A stretch of 64,000 bases of DNA from Halocafeteria seosinensis (GCA_001687465.1 LVLI01000085.1:1-64000), one strand, 5' to 3'. Positions 1-12,107 are shown, numbered from the stretch's first letter. The notes: a model not told the origin generated them from the sequence alone. Numbers and translations are program-made.

Positions 1-3000
1 ACGTATACCATACACATAGCTGCATTCCAGTGGTTAGTTTCGATGTTAACGCCATGAGGATACACATCACCCGGCGTCTCCCTTGACGGATTTTCCAGGC
101 TGCTTCCTCTTCCAACGACAGACCAGTGGGTGAGGATTCATTTGTTTCATTCTGTATTCTTGCCTTTAACGCTTGTTCGAGTAGCCGATCCGTCGAATCT
201 CCTGTCTGCTGCGATTTGAAGGCGTACGAGAAGATGTAATACGATAATGGAGTGGATCCATCTGTTATGAGCTTGATATCGTTGTTGCAGGCGAACGCAT
301 TGGTCACGGTTAGATTATGTCCGTTCAACCATCCAGAACCGATAGCTCGATAAACACCTTTATCGCCAGAAGCTCCCGCGTCCAGATCCCGGAGTTTTGG
401 ATCAGCTAACCATCCCTCGCGTGTGAAGCATGGCTTGGGGAAGTTGAAGCGGCACTGTTGCTTTTGCCTGCCATTTAGCTTTTTGACTGAGAAACATGTA
501 AACGTGTGAGTGTGGTTATGACTGCAGGTGAAAAACTGAGCCAGGAATACAGCTGCCTCATATTGCTTTCCACCAAGTGCATCATAGCAGCCACTACGAT
601 ATCTATGGAGATATTGCTCCGAGGTGAGGCTGGCCGTCTCCGGTAATAATTCATAGGCTTTGGCAAGTAAGTGTGCATGGGGAGCTATGTCTCCGCACTT
701 CAAGCACGTCACTGTCTTTGGTTCGGGAGTGTTTTTCGGCAAAACTTTTGCAACAGGATCACCCAGTGGTGCCTGGATCAAATTTTCCGGTCCATTTTTG
801 CACTGATTACATTCCAAAGGAAGTAAATATGCTGCGGTCACATATGCATTCCGCATGGTGTGAATTTTGTTTTTGTAATCGTCGCTTGCGAGTTTTTCCT
901 TCATCATTGATGCAGTGGGAGGGATGCCGTGAAGCCAGACGAGGAGATGGATATGCAAGTTCCCCCGTTCCTGGCCTTCAACGGATCCTATAAAGGCAAT
1001 TACTTTTCCGAAAACGCCGCCCTGTTCAAATGGACGACATCGTTGAGTGTCATATCCCAAGATCTCTGCAATATATGCATCTACCTCGCGGCCGAATCGT
1101 CGCGCTGGGGCCACTGGATTGCTAGCCAAACAGGTCTCTCGTTCTTTTCTGGAAGGCAGTTCCGGTAAATTGTCTAGTGTTTGTAAGAGTTGTTCGGTGT
1201 CCCGTAGGTTGGCGCACTGAGAATTCAAAACAAGAGTAGGATCGTGAAGATCGGAAGTCGAAAGAGTCAAGAAAAGGAAGGGACATCCAAACAATGTTTT
1301 GAGTGCAAACAACTTTTTCCGTTCACCAATCCGCTGTTTGGAAGAGTTGAACATGGCCTGTGCTCCCAAGTCGCATTGATTAAGCAGTCGGATTGCTCTT
1401 TCCGTTTGGGCATCCACTGGAAGTTCGGGGAATGCCCTGCTGCTTTTCAGAGCCATCTCTCTGTGAGCCTTGTAAGTAAGGGCTCGTTGGAATGCAGGTA
1501 ACTCGAGATCGTGAAATTCTTGGTACATCGTGCCTGGCAAGGTAAGCAAAGCTGTTTTTGTTCCGTTCTGTTTTGATAAAGTGTCAAAGCAGTAGGCTGA
1601 GAATATGGTGCTCTGAAACCATGGTACGCTGAGACATAAGAATCGCTGGTAGAGTGCCCGTTCTGATAGAGGTTGTCTGCGCTTTTCTTCAAGTCCACCC
1701 CGTCCAAACGGCAATAAAGTTGCGAAAGCTTTTCCTAAAACATCCCCACGGTCGCTTTGAAATTGACCCATTTGTTGAACAAAGTTTCCCTGGATTTGCT
1801 CGAAAGACGCTCGGTTTGCTTCGTTGGTATGTACCATGTTTCGTGTGTGCAAGGATGGCTCATTGTCCGCAGGAGAAATGGGAGCAGCGTGGTGTCCACG
1901 AGGTGCGGAGCCTTCGTCATCATCCATATCGACGTGTTGGATCACTGCCGTAGGAATCAAGGTATCTGGTTCAAGACTGGCGCGCAAGGATTGAAAATTA
2001 GCTTCGCTGATAACAATATGCTCCTTGTAAAAGGGATGATTGGCCATAAGAAAATCAAGGGTTCGGCGAACTTTAGGCAGCCTCGTTTGCACAAACCTGA
2101 GTGTTTCCCAACGCGGCAGAAGCGATGCGATGTTGTTCGCTGTCACCACTCGAATAGAATCCAGTGCTTGTAAGTTCGGGAGAATGTCGACGAATTCCTG
2201 GAGCGGCGCTTCCATCAGCGCACAATGTGATTCTAAGGCTGACTGTCCTCCTCTTAAGGTTTGCAGGACAGACCGTACAACTACTGGGCTGCATAATCGG
2301 CGCTCCATTTCCGATAAATCCTTTAGATCATTAGGCAGCTCTCCAATGGCGTTATTATTAGCGATCGCCATTTTCGGGAGCTTCCCGCGCTGGAGGCTTG
2401 ACAAACATGCTGTACAAGTGAAAACTTTCGATTCACCAATACTTCTCGGACTCAATAATAAGCCGGTTAACATTTTGTTTGCTATGTTCTCAGGTACTCC
2501 TCGATCAATAACGGACTGTACAATGCTGTATTGCTGTATTAGCAGAGCGGAAAGCGGTGGGTCCACTCGATCGGAATGAAGAAGTTCCAGGTTTGGAAGC
2601 GCCATAAACTCCTGTAGTGACATCAATTTTCCCTCCTTATCTACATAGCTGCAATCGCAAACCGAGCAAGGAACCTGGATGGTTCTTGCCGGTTGCAATT
2701 GCGAACGTATGTTGGTGAGAATTTCCGCTTGCCGTTCTTGTGTCGGTACTTCCTCTCTAAGGAAGTTTACATGATCTTGTACTAGTTTGTCCATGTGTTC
2801 GCAGCGAGCATTTCGTCGTTGCCTAAGTGTGACTGCATGCTCATTAGGATTTCTTTTTGCTTGGAGCTCTCGCATTTTTTTTCTTTTTCCTAGAGCATCA
2901 ACGTGTTCGCTAGGATTTGCTCTAATTTGGAGCTGCCGCATTTTCCTTCTTTCTCGAAGGGCCTCAACATGTCCACCAGGATTTGCGATGGTTTGGAGCT

Positions 3001-3619
3001 GCCGCATTTTCCTTCTTTCTTCTAGCGACTCAACATGTCCACCAGGATTTGCTATAGTTTGGAGCTGCCGCATTTTCCTTCTTTCTTCTAGGGACTCAAC
3101 ATGTCCACTCGGATTTGCTATGCTTTGGAGCTGCCGCATTTTACGTCTTTCTTCTAGGGCATCAACGTGTCCAGCAGTATTCGAGGCGGTTTCTGCCCGG
3201 CGTTTTTGCCTTCTTTGCCCCGTCCTGGCCTCATTGCCCGTCTTTCTCATTTGTTGTTTCACGGCGTTGTAGGTAATAACGGAGGTCCCCGTTTGTATGT
3301 GTTGAAGTTTTCCAGCCTTAAACTGACTGCGCACACGCGCCTGCGCTAGCTTGGATTCATTTGTTATTTGCTCAACGAGCGACGTCACCTGGTCGGCTGG
3401 AACTACAACGAACTCGTCTCCCCAGAGTTGGCGGAGGTAATTTGAAGTCTCTGTATGGTCTATGCCGCTCGACGCTTCAGTTAGCATTCTTCGCACAGCC
3501 TCTTCAGATCTTGTTTTCCTAAGAAATGCAACTAATGCCGCAGAACATTCCTCCGTATACAATGTTGCGTAGAGTTGTTGAAATCCATGGGAGAAATACC
3601 TGCCATTTGAAGGCGGCAT
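1..3619 (-). CDS. Helitron-type rolling-circle transposase (Rep), N-terminal part, runs off window
   Basis: The minus strand is open without a stop from the ATG at 3619 to the left edge (1,206 codons), so the C-terminal helicase, if present, lies outside. The reading frame has an N-terminal basic repeat block (residues about 140-265), Cys pairs (PCSVC, TCTAC), then the Helitron-like N domain with the HUH-type metal motif HIH at residues 889-891 in the context GNLHIHLLVWL. After that come a CNQC...CLKC pair of Cys knuckles and the two-tyrosine motif YIFSYAFK (Tyr1128, Tyr1132, Lys1135). HUH plus Y2 is the signature of Helitron Rep, which nicks and joins single-stranded DNA during rolling-circle transposition. 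No frameshift or stop breaks it, so this part could be intact and recently active. The family call is secure. Autonomy cannot be judged without the left flank, and the element's 5' end was not found. Confidence 0.85.
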   Translation of the reverse strand, partial: MPPSNGRYFSHGFQQLYATLYTEECSAALVAFLRKTRSEEAVRRMLTEASSGIDHTETSNYLRQLWGDEFVVVPADQVTSLVEQITNESKLAQARVRSQFKAGKLQHIQTGTSVITYNAVKQQMRKTGNEARTGQRRQKRRAETASNTAGHVDALEERRKMRQLQSIANPSGHVESLEERRKMRQLQTIANPGGHVESLEERRKMRQLQTIANPGGHVEALRERRKMRQLQIRANPSEHVDALGKRKKMRELQAKRNPNEHAVTLRQRRNARCEHMDKLVQDHVNFLREEVPTQERQAEILTNIRSQLQPARTIQVPCSVCDCSYVDKEGKLMSLQEFMALPNLELLHSDRVDPPLSALLIQQYSIVQSVIDRGVPENIANKMLTGLLLSPRSIGESKVFTCTACLSSLQRGKLPKMAIANNNAIGELPNDLKDLSEMERRLCSPVVVRSVLQTLRGGQSALESHCALMEAPLQEFVDILPNLQALDSIRVVTANNIASLLPRWETLRFVQTRLPKVRRTLDFLMANHPFYKEHIVISEANFQSLRASLEPDTLIPTAVIQHVDMDDDEGSAPRGHHAAPISPADNEPSLHTRNMVHTNEANRASFEQIQGNFVQQMGQFQSDRGDVLGKAFATLLPFGRGGLEEKRRQPLSERALYQRFLCLSVPWFQSTIFSAYCFDTLSKQNGTKTALLTLPGTMYQEFHDLELPAFQRALTYKAHREMALKSSRAFPELPVDAQTERAIRLLNQCDLGAQAMFNSSKQRIGERKKLFALKTLFGCPFLFLTLSTSDLHDPTLVLNSQCANLRDTEQLLQTLDNLPELPSRKERETCLASNPVAPARRFGREVDAYIAEILGYDTQRCRPFEQGGVFGKVIAFIGSVEGQERGNLHIHLLVWLHGIPPTASMMKEKLASDDYKNKIHTMRNAYVTAAYLLPLECNQCKNGPENLIQAPLGDPVAKVLPKNTPEPKTVTCLKCGDIAPHAHLLAKAYELLPETASLTSEQYLHRYRSGCYDALGGKQYEAAVFLAQFFTCSHNHTHTFTCFSVKKLNGRQKQQCRFNFPKPCFTREGWLADPKLRDLDAGASGDKGVYRAIGSGWLNGHNLTVTNAFACNNDIKLITDGSTPLSYYIFSYAFKSQQTGDSTDRLLEQALKARIQNETNESSPTGLSLEEEAAWKIRQGRRRVMCILMALTSKLTTGMQLCVWYT
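2835..3195 (-). repeat. 66-bp tandem repeats encoding 22-residue basic units in the Helitron protein
   Basis: Six consecutive units with a 66-bp period encode 22-residue repeats of the form HVESLEERRKMRQLQ followed by ANPGG-like residues. The two central units are nearly identical, and the outer ones (HVDALGKRKKMRELQ, HAVTLRQRRNARC) have diverged. Alternating charged helix and GG/NP turn suggests short amphipathic helices. Basic N-terminal repeats of 22-23 residues resemble the STPR-type DNA-binding repeats reported in some Helitron proteins; that resemblance is by eye. Confidence 0.75.
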
Positions 3620-4819
3620 ATTCCACGGTGGCGAAGGAAACTTACAGGCAGCGTGTCAGGTAGCTACCTTATGCTACTATATATATATATGGTACATATA
3701 CATATAATTTTTGTGGTTGTCACGCAACTTCATAGCATAAGCTTGGGGAATCAATCGCATATGTTATCACGTTGTTTATTTGTTGATTTTGTTCAGGTTC
3801 CGTCCTAAGGGCAACTTCAATGTTATCCCATTAACGGGGATGATGTGTTACGAGGTGGTTTTCTTCTTTCGCTTTCGCTCACTAGGCAAGCAGTTTTGTC
3901 TGCAACCCACCTATTTTCGGAGGTCCCATGGGATGTGACGGAAACGGATACTGAAGTTCGGGTCTACGTCAATGCTTTGAAGTCACTCGTTTATGCTGCC
4001 TCTCTCCTAGTGGAACAGCGGGCCTGTAGCTGCCAGACACGGGCGCCAGCTGCTACCTAAGTGTAGCGGCTAACATCCAGCTGCCGGTGGGCCATCAGTC
4101 ACATCTTCGTCGTACTTCAACTAGGCAAGACAAAAATTAAGTGCGGACATGTACAAGAAATGAAAACGAATTCCTTTGCCTATCAAGAGGAGGGTAGTTA
4201 TCAAAATACCTGGGAATCGGGTACAGGGATGCTGAGTCTCAGGGGGTGAACCTTCCCCGCTTCAAGCGTAGCCAAAAATTAATCATCGAAAATGTATATC
4301 TCATCACAAGGAGTTTGTGCTATTTGGTAATATACGTAGTGAGGAACATGTATAGTTCCGATTTTAACAAATGGCTCTGCCCACAAGCGCCATGGCCAGT
4401 TTCGTCCGGGATGACTGTAACTTTGTAACTTTGAACCCTTGTCATTTTTCATACAATCGTTGCTGCTCCATTCCGAAATCATATCCCTTAAATCACTGCA
4501 AAGAACACCCCCGTGCTCATTTACACGCACATGTGCATTCCAACAGCTCCGTGCGTGCATTCAAAACCTTCCACACTGAGGGGTTGTCAAATCCGATATT
4601 TGCGTAAGCACTGTAATCGGTGATCATGTAGGCACGGCCGCTGCAACTGGAAGTTCGAGGTCACGGAAACCGGTCAAACCATCCCGAGCAAAATGTTGAG
4701 CAGGCTCTATGTATACATGATTTAACGTGGTTACTGTTTTGATCGTATGCAATTTAAGATCGAACTGCGAACAGTGGCGACCGATAACGTGGTTGTCCTT
4801 ACCCATACCACAACACTAA
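3620..4819. other. Intergenic, upstream of the Helitron gene
   Basis: No convincing gene. It holds an AT-dinucleotide stretch near 3680-3710 and, at about 4083-4105, a copy of the short sequence CCGGTGGGC(C/T)ATC that recurs near 43610 and 43750 and, inverted, near 41315. The Helitron 5' terminus should lie here on the minus strand, but I could not fix it. Confidence 0.5.
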
Positions 4820-6520
4820 CTAGGCCTCTTCATATTCCCCAGCCTTCACAATTGCCGTTGCTTCTTCTTCTACGTGTCCATATCGTACTTTTTCAAACCA
4901 CGACAAGTACTGTTTATGCCTTGCTTGTCCAACATATTCTTCCATCGCGCCGTCCTGCAATGATTCCCACCAACTGTCAAGCTCTTGCAAGGGTAATTTT
5001 GTCGTATCAGGAACAAACACCAATGTCAGCACCAGTCCAATAGCGCCACAAATACCGGATACTATGAATAGGGACTCCGCCTCGATATATGAAAATACCA
5101 GACCAGCCAACAGTGCACCAAGCTTCCCGCTTGCAGCAGAAATTCCGTGAGCAGTTCCGCGGAGTTCAGTAGGGAATACCTCCGAGGGTAGAAGAAAAGT
5201 AGTGGCGTTAGGACCCCACTGCCCGAAAAAAGAAGACACGTAATACAATAATTGGAAAATATGAATATAATCAGGAGTTTTCAGTGTGTTATAGGCGCAT
5301 CCACAGAGTAAAAAGATAGCGCCGACCATTGCGAAACCCATGGCCTGCATTTTCCGTCTACCCATCCATTGTTTGTCCATTGTGTATGCGGCAACGAAGT
5401 ATCCCAAATAAGCGATAGAAGCATTCACCAGGGTCCACTTCAGCGTTGTGAAAACTGTGTGCTCCTGTTCAATAATGTTAATAAACCTTCCCTGGAACAG
5501 TTTGTTCCCGTAAAATGTCACGTCCCACACGAACCAGCTTCCACCACTGCCAAGAACTCTATGCCAAAAGTGATGAAACAGAATCCTCATCTCGTGAACC
5601 CACGAGTGATTTTTGTGCCCGGACACCGCCCCAGAGCTTGAGCGTCGGCGAGAATCTGCGTTTATGAAAGCCATATTTTCAATGCCCTTCTTTGCATCCA
5701 TTTCTTGCTTCCACGCAGGAGTTTCCTCTAGTCTATAAAACCGATACCAGACTAAGCAACCAAGGAGAATAACCCCTAGAGCGTACTGTGAGCGCCATAT
5801 TATTTCCAACTTCGTTTTGTCTAATGAGGCGTCATCTCCCGTCTGTTTGAAAGCCACGAGTAGCAATGTTATGACAGCAGAATTGACTAGAATTCCCAGG
5901 CCTTGCATCGAAAAGACCATAACCACGTTTCGTCCTCGAGTCGTAGGCTCCGAGGTTTCAGCCGCCGATGAAGACGCCATGGGATACTCTCCACCTACTC
6001 CAAGACCAAATATCCCCAAAGCGATTGTAAACATAAGGAACTGCTGCTTTACAGTCGCCCCAGCGGAAACGCACAGCATAACCGCCCCACCGAGCATGAT
6101 TCCAGAAACGAGGCGGGAGCCCCACCTTCGCCCTAATCTATCTCCTAGGCTCCCGACAACAAGCATTCCAAGTACGACACCAACAATTTCGGTGTAGGTA
6201 ATAGACGACCGTAAACTAGAAGGGCAGTCGGAGTCTTCGGAAGAGGAGTCACTCCAGCAGTGCGGGTACGTGTGTTTGAAGATTCCTTCAAGATTCCCTA
6301 CACTGAACAGGAAGTAGGATTCGCAAAACATGCCCCCGCCTCGGATAAACAATTGGAGTGTGGTTTCGCTCTTCCTTCTTGATGGCAATGTGTCGGGCAG
6401 AGATACTATGGCCTCGCTGGATCCATAGTCGTTCTTTGCAATGGTCAACGACCGAGGGGACATTATCCTACTAACCCCGCTCGAATCTCGGAAGATGCAA
6501 CGTTTTCCTGTAAATCGCAA
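4820..6520 (-). CDS. MFS transporter, phosphate:H+ symporter-like (PHS family)
   Basis: Single-exon 566-residue membrane protein with the major facilitator fold. Visible hallmarks are the loop 2-3 motif GDRLGRRWG (residues 126-134), the PHS-like sequence GVGGEYPMASSSAAE (174-188) and, in the second half, LPSEVFPTELRGTAHGI followed by SGKLGALLAG. A long central cytoplasmic loop separates the two six-helix halves, and the C-terminus is acidic. Pho84/PHT1-type transporters carry inorganic phosphate with protons across the plasma membrane. The GGEYP and PTELRGT motifs support that group, but the first helix (GGMFCESYFLFSVG) is not the classical phosphate-transporter sequence, so another anion or organic substrate is possible. 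The first ATG is used; Met20 is an alternative. It is preceded by about 300 bp of non-coding DNA. Confidence 0.8.
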   Translation of the reverse strand: MRFTGKRCIFRDSSGVSRIMSPRSLTIAKNDYGSSEAIVSLPDTLPSRRKSETTLQLFIRGGGMFCESYFLFSVGNLEGIFKHTYPHCWSDSSSEDSDCPSSLRSSITYTEIVGVVLGMLVVGSLGDRLGRRWGSRLVSGIMLGGAVMLCVSAGATVKQQFLMFTIALGIFGLGVGGEYPMASSSAAETSEPTTRGRNVVMVFSMQGLGILVNSAVITLLLVAFKQTGDDASLDKTKLEIIWRSQYALGVILLGCLVWYRFYRLEETPAWKQEMDAKKGIENMAFINADSRRRSSSGAVSGHKNHSWVHEMRILFHHFWHRVLGSGGSWFVWDVTFYGNKLFQGRFINIIEQEHTVFTTLKWTLVNASIAYLGYFVAAYTMDKQWMGRRKMQAMGFAMVGAIFLLCGCAYNTLKTPDYIHIFQLLYYVSSFFGQWGPNATTFLLPSEVFPTELRGTAHGISAASGKLGALLAGLVFSYIEAESLFIVSGICGAIGLVLTLVFVPDTTKLPLQELDSWWESLQDGAMEEYVGQARHKQYLSWFEKVRYGHVEEEATAIVKAGEYEEA

Positions 6521-6823
6521 CGCTATCTAGTTACAGCGGTACCCACACCATGTATTGGTATATGGAGTCCTGTCAGTATCTGCACTTTTTACGGATGGTA
6601 CTCGAATAGACATTCATTACAAGCCATTTGTCAATAGCATGCTGGGTGTGAACACCACAAGAGGTCTTCGTTGTGAAGTTAACCCCTGTCGCTGACTCAG
6701 CGAAGGCAAGCGCAAGAGTATGATATTCATCTAGGAGGTAACGTCAAAAAGTCTAAAACAAAGCTATCCTATGAATTTTCAACGTATGCCACGAGATCCG
6801 TTCTTTTTCAGGTCACAGTTTAG

Positions 6824-9800
6824 TTATCCCTGAATCATGGAAAATATGTCTTCCACAGTAGTTGCGAGTTCTGCCACCGGCGGGAGGGTGCTTGGGTTGA
6901 TCTCTCCACGGAAGGTCTTGGACTTAGACTGCGCTGTCAAGTAGTGCTCTTCCTGCTGAGTCTCAGAGTACACCACTGATTCTGCGCGGGACATAAAACT
7001 GTTCGGATCTGTAGAGAGGATAGCTTCCCAGTCCATCTGGAATCCTGGAGGAAAGGGAAGATTCAGCTGTGGCAAGAAACAGAAAGCGTTAGCAAATAAT
7101 GCACGACTCCACCATTCATCATTAATGTACTCGTCTTACATCAAAACCAGCTGCCAAGGACAGCCCAATGAAGACACAGAGGCCACACGCAGAAGAGCCT
7201 CGTGTCAATGGGGCCAACACCACCCAATAATAGTAAAACGAGAGAAATAGTTCTTTTGCCCTGTAACAGGCGTGCAGACAATGCATCCATAGTATTCGCT
7301 AAAACAGGACACCGGTGAAACCATACCGCTTAACGTCCTCTGGGCCAAGGACGTCCTTCGTCATCACGTCGCAGATATCTCGCCAGATACTTTGCAGCTC
7401 TTGTTCGAACTCCTTCATTCTGTACAAGCCTCAAAGACTCCGGGGTAAAGCTCCGTAGGAAAGTTACGCAGACGGATAATAATAATATACCTTGCGGGAG
7501 TTAGTGGCATTCGTATTGTGAAGAAAACTCCTTCTTGTTCCCCTTTCTGGATTGTCAAACGAGTTCCCTGCAAAATGGCACCCAAATCCTTGCTCTCAAC
7601 ACATCTGCAGCAGCAATTGTACGGGAGAAAGTAATCAATGGAGGTCCTATAGAGTGGTAGAGAATGCAGAACTTACTGGCCACCCAGTTCGTCTGACAAA
7701 GCCATGGTAGTGGCATGGTGCATGTTATACTTCTGAGATCGATAATAAACTCCCCTTCCTTTCCTGATTTTTTTCTCCGTAACATCCGGGAGTACTACCG
7801 AATTGACAGTATTAGAAGCTTTTATGCCTTCCAGCCAGGAAAGCGTCTCAGGCTCATTACTTAGCGTGTCGGGCAGGTTCTGTATGCAAGGATCTGTCGC
7901 CAAATCCCGCTCTCCACTCTTGCAGTAATCTTCGAGGTTTTTAAGACTCTCTCGTCGATAGCACGGGGTTATCACCCTGCCCAGACATACAGTGGTGCCG
8001 TTGGGCAAAAAGAGGGTATATAATGGCGCAACCAAAACTTACCAAAAGTCTCTTCCCATAATGTCATGCACCTCATTTGCAGATCTTGCCGACAAGATCT
8101 TTTGCTTAAGGTCATCCTCCATTGGGTACTGCTCACACATTAATAGCTTCGTTATAGCGAGTGACCGCCCACAGTACGGAAAGTAGCGCGGAACTTCGGT
8201 AAATCCAGAAACCTGTCAGATACATGCATTACACAAAACAATTTTGGTATATATCTGTCATAACCGCTTAATGGCATACCATAGGCGTCTGAAGGCCAAA
8301 ACCACGGTTAAATGTGCTTTCAGTCAGTCCCTCGATCCAGTAAACAGGATCAAACGGCTCCGAGTTCTGGCGCCATAAGAGCGCAATGTCGTATACATCC
8401 CGGAAGCATAGAGGGTGCACATCAGCATTGTCAAAGTCCTCGCCAGGGAACAAACGTTTGACTGATTGCATGTTAGAGGAGCATCTATTAAAGCAGTAGA
8501 GCCCTTCATCGCCCCGTAAAGAAAGCCAGTGGGATCTAACTGTCTGTGCAATTTCTAAGGCAGCTAGACCAAACTGACGGTGTTGCCGGGGATTCCGAAG
8601 AAACCCGGGTGATTCATATTGCATGAAACTTCCAACCGAATCTGCTACGTTTCGTAGATGCGTGTAGAGCTTGTCATTGCCTAGTGCAACAGGGCCAGTG
8701 GAAAGACTAATTGTTGCCCATCTCGCTCTGACACGTTCCAAGACATCCCGAGATACCCCTGTAGGTGGGTCTCTATAGTTCAGCGTCCTGTTCCAAGAAC
8801 AGAAACACTCCAGCTTAATGAGAAATGTGCTCATTTGTACAAGCGACTTACGGGTATGCCGTGCTGATTTCAACCTGTTGACCAATGTTATTCTTGGAAA
8901 GCCGTCGAGCGTGGGATTCCTTCACGCTGGAGGGAACCAGAGCATCAAAATTAATGGAATCCTCACTGGCTACGTCAGCGACTGACTCCGGCATCTCTTC
9001 GTCCTTAACCAAGCCATTCAAGTATTTTCGGGAGAAGCACGGATGCCCAGATGAGGTAGAGTACATAGCTTGGTAAATGGCCCAATCTCTATGTGAGAGA
9101 CTGGGTAAATCCCCGTTGAGCGCAAACGCTTCTTCATACCTGATCCAGACACAAAGCAGCGCGAAACAGTCACCTCGAAAACAAATGCGGCATATAGTGA
9201 GACGTTACTTACCTCTTTACTGCTTCCCTGAGACGACCAAGGCTATGGAAGCATGTGGCCTCCATTAAATAGCTGTGGGAAATTTCGTTCAACGGGGAAG
9301 ATTGTTCATATATTTTCTTGTATTGCGTCATAGCCTTCTCACAGCACCCTGAAGCCAACCAAACATAGTCTTTGATGCATTTGATGATGTGCGGGAGTTC
9401 TGCAATAGTATCATACCTGAGAAATACAAGAAATCGGCGTATTTAATCCTGTAATACGTCCGCTGAGGCTCGCTATCAAGAATTTGGCAAAAGATGCGAT
9501 CTACCTGCTCATTATGACCATATTCCCGCATACAATGGGCCCATTCAGAAAAGACTTCCGTGCTGCCAGGCTGCAAGACACACAAAATTATACGTAACAG
9601 TGCAATGAGATAACAATCACTCGATACTAACCATATCCAACGAAAGTTTGTTTAACAAACGATGGGACTCGGCTAACTTTCCTAGGTTCGCCAGCCCTTT
9701 CGCAACTAGAAGCCAAGCCCGATGTGTGCGAGGAACAGATTTGGCAGCAGAAACAGCATCCATTAAAGCCATTCTGCATAAATATAAGCATGATCGCAAC

Positions 9801-11325
9801 AGGTAGGTTATGTTAACTGACGGAGGGGAATGTAAACTTACTTATCCTTTTTCATTTCATTGTATATATCGGCCCGGAGAATTAGAAGGTCCGGTACGGA
9901 TTCTCGGTACTGCTCTGGAGTGTCTCGACGATTAATCGATAACTTTATTGCATGGGTCATGTCTTTGATAGCGCCCTCGTGTCTACCCGTGGCACTGAGA
10001 AGCTGGGCCTTGAGTTTAAACGCGATAGCGTTCTCCGGGGTACACTCCGTCGCGGTAGTAGCATATTTCAGTGCTTCAGACACCTCTCCCATCCGCGCTT
10101 TGGCTGTTGATGCCCCTATCAATGCATCTACCAAGTTAGGAGATACATGAAGAACCTGTAAAACACTACTATGAGAATCCAACCATAATGCAATTCCAAG
10201 AAGAACAAATCCCTTACCAAATCATAAATTTTCATTGCTTCCGCTGGTTCGTTGTTGTAAACGTGCTTGTTTGCTACAGCAAGCGCGTAGGAAAGCCTCT
10301 GCATCGCGAGCTGATCATGTTCCGTTATTTTTGCATATACCTCTTGAGGAAGGTCCGGTAACTGTTTGAAAGCAGCTTCGACCGACATCCGATCACGGCT
10401 CTCGTCAACAGATGACGATGTTCTTCCGTTCAGTGAGGTATGCGCTGCTCCCGAGAGTGACAATGAGCCCCTGTCAATAGCGTTGAATGCGTCATCCACC
10501 AGAGATCCAGAGCCAACAGTGGTCGATGTACTACTACCACTTGTGGTCAGGTGACCGTTCGTTGATTCCTGCTGCCCTCTTGGGAAATCCGCAGCTTGAC
10601 CTACAGCTGTCGAAATGTTATCGCTGGATGGATCTTGCTCAATAACGCTGACTAGATACTCAATAGCCGCAAAATCAGCTGAATCCTCAAGTTCCCTAGT
10701 AGATTTTTGGAAAACTCGTCTAGCCTCTTGGTCTCTCCCTTGGTCATGAAGCACTTTGACTGAAAATCGACAGCGCAAAATGAAAAATTATCACAATAGT
10801 GTTAAGGAAATCAAAATATCGACGGCGACCTACTCTGAAGTCCAATTGTTTGGGGAATTTCGTTTCTGGGAACCAACTTCAGCGCTTCATCAATATCTTC
10901 GAGGCACTTTCTGTGCATTCCCAGCTCTGACAGGAACAGGAAAACCACGCCCAAATAAATGCGTCCATACATGCACCCAGACAGCGCGAAAAACAACAAC
11001 ATAAACGCGCCGACTTACTGGAGTAACACCATGCACGATTGCAATACACTCTGGCTTTGGAAGTGGCATCCAATTCCCCGCCTTCCTGCTCCAGGTGCTC
11101 CGTGAAGCTCTTGGCCGCCTTAAAGTACTTTTTCTCGAACGCCAGCTGAAACGACGGCGGCATTCGATTGTCGCTGGACTCTAGTTTGAGCCCTATGGTT
11201 GCCTTGGTAGACGTCATTGCCTCGTATAAAGGTCCTTGTACAGTGTCAGAATTCTTCTTTCCTGGTGCCCTCGGGCGAAAATTCTTTTCGTATCCACAAC
11301 CTTGGCTATGCAGTCCCAATGACAA
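6824..11325 (-). CDS. TTC13: TTC13/SRFR1-like tetratricopeptide repeat protein
   Basis: Multi-exon gene of about 15 exons, ending at TAA 6824-6826. Exons 1-11 join cleanly: 11325..11019, 10926..10834, 10759..10218, 10155..9842, 9773..9632, 9570..9417, 9399..9213, 9139..8852, 8787..8280, 8212..8043, 7976..7677. Exons 1-6 carry TPR helices (RVYCNRAWCYSKLGMHRKC, ALIGASTAKARMGEVSEAL). The C-terminal half is diagnostic: YRDPPTGV, SEPFDPVYWIEGL, FNRGFGLQTPM, PRYFPYCGRSLAI, a hydrophobic YYYWVVLAPLTRGS segment and a final FQMDWEAILS. This order is that of animal TTC13 and plant SRFR1, a negative regulator of immunity and possible transcriptional co-repressor. The splice between exon 11 and the last exons (7680-7320) could not be settled. 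Met at 11217 is an alternative start. Confidence 0.75.
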
Positions 11326-12107
11326 TTTCTACCTCACAAAACTCGAGTATAGTAAGAGTTCTTCCGACTGTATAGCTGTCAGATAGTTTAATTGTGCAAA
11401 AAGGTTCTGAAAAGTAAAGAAGACGTCCTCACAACTTTGTCGTCTGGGCAAAGTGGATTCTCTTGTCTCTAAATCTTTATACAGACTATACTTGCAGTTC
11501 AGGACGAGCTCCTCTGCACGGAACTTTGTTCTCCTCACATCACCGGTACGAAATTAATTATGACGAGTCATATAACACGAACTCGTCGACAACTTCGGGC
11601 CTCGTTTGGTGTGGCCAGAAACAAAACCCGACGAAAAGATTGTACAGTACAGTGTAGTCGTCAATGACTACTCGTCGTTCGCCGAACACAACCAGAACCT
11701 AACTTGGTTGGAGAAACTGAGCCATTACAGTGTAATTCTTGTGCAATACAAACGACCCCATTAACGCAGATAGAGAGAATCATGTCGTCTGTGCTACAAG
11801 CGTATCGGCTCCAACACCTCCCTCAAAGATGGATGAACCACATAAGAGCATCAAGTATGCTTCCAATACCGCCAGTTCATACAGTATCTGTGAATGATTG
11901 AAATGGAGACTGACTTGTTTGCGCTCAGTTACCCTGGCACCACCTCCTGTTGTACAGTACTAACTGGTAGCAATTAACAATTCGATTCCAGTTCCAGTTG
12001 CACTTGATAATTTACAATTCCTCCGGCTCATTTTGTATTGTTATTTCTTCTCTCTGTTCGTATGTGACATAATTTTTGAACAGAGTATATTGAATAGATA
12101 CTTCATC
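11326..12107. promoter_or_regulatory. Divergent intergenic region between TTC13-like and TTBK-like genes
   Basis: About 780 bp separating two divergently transcribed genes, so it must hold both promoters. No open frame is convincing. It contains two copies of the 8-mer GTACAGTA (11642-11649 and 11952-11959) that recurs in other non-coding parts of the window. Confidence 0.45.

Noticed and set aside
2040-3272. Plus-strand open frames of 160-180 codons
   Set aside because: They are antisense to the Helitron gene and mirror its codon repeats; no family features.
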